Source of the DNA: Synechococcus sp. HJ21-Hayes | GTDB lineage: Bacteria > Cyanobacteriota > Cyanobacteriia > PCC-6307 > Cyanobiaceae | Length of the DNA: 64,000 nt | Assembly: GCF_024345835.1 (NCBI RefSeq) | Contig: NZ_JAGQBW010000011.1 | Span: 1-64,000 of the forward strand | Direction: 5' to 3' | Part shown: positions 62,264 to 64,000 of the stretch, in pieces | How positions within the stretch are numbered: position 1 is the first letter of the stretch | Layout of the letters: every line of letters starts with the position of its first letter | Program-made: the position numbers and the translations under genes | The notes under the pieces: generated by a model | Told to the model about the DNA's origin: nothing | The model's database searches: none | What the model saw: only the letters and a program-made list of their open reading frames with translations

Positions 62264-63814
62264 ATGACCATCGGGATCTGGGTCCTGGGAGATCAGCTGA
62301 GTGCATCCCAGGCGGCGTTGTGCTCCTCCTCGCCTGAGGACAGTCGGGTGTTGCTGGTGGAGAGCAACTCTGTGCTGTCCAACCGTGCCTACCACCAGCA
62401 GAAGCTTGTGCTGGTGTGGAGTGCGATGCGCCATTTTGCCGCTGATCTCGGCGCGCATGGCTGGCGCGTGGACTATCACGAATCGGATTGTTTTTCTGAT
62501 GTCTTGCCGAACTGGCTAGCCAGCCATCAGATCACAGAACTCCGAATCATGGAACCGGAGGATCGCGGCTTTCGCGCAGCCATCGAACGCCTGCACTTCC
62601 CTGTCCCGCTGGTGTGGCTACCAAGCAATGCGTTTCTCTGGAGCCGGGAGGACTTTGCTGCCTGGGCCTCGGGCTACAAGCAGCTGCGGATGGAGTTGTT
62701 CTATCGCGAAGGCCGTCGCCGCTTTGGGGTTCTGATGCAGCCCGATGGCACGGGCCTTGCACCGCTCGGTGGCCAATGGAATTACGACCACGACAACCGC
62801 AAATCACCACCCAAGGGCCTGCGCGGACCGGATCCCCTCTGGTTTCAGCCCGATGGCATCACCGGTGCCGTGATCGAGAAGGTGCGCCAGCTCAATCACG
62901 CCAGACAGGCCCAGGGCTTGGCTTCCCTGCCTGGGGATCTGGAACCGTTTGGCTGGGGCGTCAGCCGCCGCGAGGCCCTGCAGGTGCTGGACCACTTCAT
63001 CGCCACCCGCCTGGCCGGTTTTGGTCCCTACCAGGACGCCATGGTGACCGGTGAACCCACCCTCTGGCATGCCCTGCTGTCGCCCTATCTGAACATCGGC
63101 TTGCTGCACCCCCTGGAGGTGATCTGCCGGCTGGAGCAAGCCGGTCTGGAACTCCAGGTGCCCCTAGCCAGCCTGGAGGGCGTGATCCGCCAGCTACTCG
63201 GGTGGCGGGAGTACACCCATGGCCTTTATCACTGGTTTGGCCCCGGGTACGGGCAACTGAATCACTTCAGGGCCAGTCAGCCCCTGCCGCCGTGGTTCGA
63301 GCAGCTGGGGGGCAGTGGCTTGGCCTGTCTGGACACGGTGCTTGGGGAGGTGCGGGGTCGCGGCTATGCCCATCACATCCAGCGCCTGATGGTGCTGGCC
63401 AATTACGGACTGCTGGCCGGCCTGGATCCCCAGGCCCTCACCGCCTGGTTCCACGCTTCCTTCATCGATGGCTTCGATTGGGTGATGCAGACCAATGTGC
63501 TGGGCATGGGTGTCTATGCCGACGGCGGCCGCCTGGCTAGCAAGCCCTACGCCGCCAGCGGCAATTACATCCGCCGCATGAGCACCTACTGCCAGAACTG
63601 CCGCTATGACCCGAAGCAGCGCAGCGGGGCGGACGCCTGTCCCTTCAACAGCCTCTACTGGGATTTCCTGGCTCGCCACGAGCCTGAGCTGCGGGGGAAC
63701 CCCCGCATGGCCCTGGTGCTGAAGCAGTTGCAGAAGCTGCCAGCGGAGGAGTTGGAGGCTGTACGACACGCCGCGGCTATCCACCGTGCCGCCATGCTCG
63801 CCCCCCCGACCTAA
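62264..63814 (+). CDS. FeS-type cryptochrome/photolyase-related protein
   Basis: A 516-aa flavoprotein of the FeS-BCP group (prokaryotic 6-4 photolyase-like). The N-terminal Rossmann part starts IWVLGDQLSASQAAL. Family hallmarks are QWNYDHDNRKSPPKG (around residue 172), AHHIQRLMVLANYGLLAGLD, FDWVMQTNVLGMGVYADGG and KPYAASGNYIRRMSTYC. Cysteines in LACLDTV, YCQNCRYD and DACPFN fit the four ligands of the [4Fe-4S] cluster. Members repair (6-4) photoproducts or act as blue-light sensors. The position after uvrC favours repair. Confidence 0.92.
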   Translation: MTIGIWVLGDQLSASQAALCSSSPEDSRVLLVESNSVLSNRAYHQQKLVLVWSAMRHFAADLGAHGWRVDYHESDCFSDVLPNWLASHQITELRIMEPEDRGFRAAIERLHFPVPLVWLPSNAFLWSREDFAAWASGYKQLRMELFYREGRRRFGVLMQPDGTGLAPLGGQWNYDHDNRKSPPKGLRGPDPLWFQPDGITGAVIEKVRQLNHARQAQGLASLPGDLEPFGWGVSRREALQVLDHFIATRLAGFGPYQDAMVTGEPTLWHALLSPYLNIGLLHPLEVICRLEQAGLELQVPLASLEGVIRQLLGWREYTHGLYHWFGPGYGQLNHFRASQPLPPWFEQLGGSGLACLDTVLGEVRGRGYAHHIQRLMVLANYGLLAGLDPQALTAWFHASFIDGFDWVMQTNVLGMGVYADGGRLASKPYAASGNYIRRMSTYCQNCRYDPKQRSGADACPFNSLYWDFLARHEPELRGNPRMALVLKQLQKLPAEELEAVRHAAAIHRAAMLAPPT

Positions 63815-63868
63815 CCCGTCCGGCGGGTGCGAGCTTTACCTTGATGGCCTGTTTGGCTCTGGTCGGTG

Positions 63869-64000
63869 ATGACCCTGGCGGCCCTGCCCCCCGAGGCCTA
63901 CCTCTGGTTCAAGACGCTCCACATCGTGGGGGTGGTGGTGTGGTTTGCCGGCCTCTTCTACCTCGTGCGGCTCTTCATCTATCACCGTGAGGCTGAGGAG
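63869..64000 (+). CDS. hemJ: HemJ, protoporphyrinogen IX oxidase (partial, cut by window end)
   Basis: The first 44 codons of a HemJ (CopD-related) membrane protein. The visible start has EAYLWFKTLHIVGVVVWFAG, with the heme-binding His in LHIVGVV, and FYLVRLFIYHREAEE. HemJ oxidises protoporphyrinogen IX in heme and chlorophyll synthesis and replaces HemG/HemY in most cyanobacteria. The rest lies beyond the window. Confidence 0.9.
   Translation, partial: MTLAALPPEAYLWFKTLHIVGVVVWFAGLFYLVRLFIYHREAEE

Overview
The window looks like a chromosomal segment of a high-GC picocyanobacterium of the Synechococcus/Cyanobium type. The support is an orange carotenoid protein operon (ocp-crtW-frp), two high-light-inducible proteins, cyanobacterial-type Hfq next to dapF, ycf35 (DUF1257), DUF3110, DUF1995 and DUF4330 genes, a DnaK1-like chaperone, HisZ, and a hemJ start at the right edge. 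Genes are tightly packed, with many 4-bp stop/start overlaps and several tail-to-tail overlaps. No rRNA, CRISPR array, insertion sequence or prophage is visible; one tRNA-Ser(GGA) is present.

Region 1 (1-3.06 kb) is an accessory island. It has visibly lower GC at 0.2-1.9 kb, two unrecognised reverse-strand ORFs, and an AbrB/MazE antitoxin with a frameshifted MazF toxin. These units are separated by imperfect palindromes that share a roughly 50-bp right half ending in TTGGCGTTA. I read them as integron-type attC sites without an integrase in view (a CALIN-like array).

Region 2 (3.06-11.25 kb) holds rsmE, a lipoprotein nuclease, hli, a DoxX protein, a sigma-70 factor and a MAPEG protein. It then has the photoprotection operon ocp-crtW-frp, whose predicted start site is covered by a perfect 9-bp inverted repeat, and a second hli on the opposite strand.

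Region 3 (11.3-25.4 kb) is the most notable part. A guanidine-I (ykkC) riboswitch precedes an eight-gene co-directional unit: a GdmH-type guanidine hydrolase, HypA- and HypB-like nickel chaperones, a GlnT-like ligase, an SsuABC/TauABC-type ABC transporter, and a Rieske oxygenase. A second unit follows on the same strand: a pyruvyl transferase, a fatty-acid-desaturase-fold protein, a MetX-like hydrolase, a second GlnT-like ligase and a glycosyltransferase. Uptake, nickel insertion, hydrolysis and ammonia or amine capture would form a coherent nitrogen-scavenging route. The roles of the Rieske enzyme and of the second unit are open.

Region 4 (25.4-64 kb) is mostly housekeeping: prxQ-like, rpmB, htpG, ferredoxins, hisZ, an inositol-monophosphatase-family gene, pstCAB behind a Pho-box-like site, dnaK/dnaJ, murQ, mtnP, a cyclophilin, ribBA, argC, purN, a peptidase, cell-wall enzymes, pgi, leuS, hfq, dapF with an unusual Cys-rich tail, a cysteine desulfurase, dacB, coaD, uvrC, an FeS-type photolyase-like protein and partial hemJ. 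A -10-like element of the form TAGRNT recurs 20-50 bp upstream of many starts.
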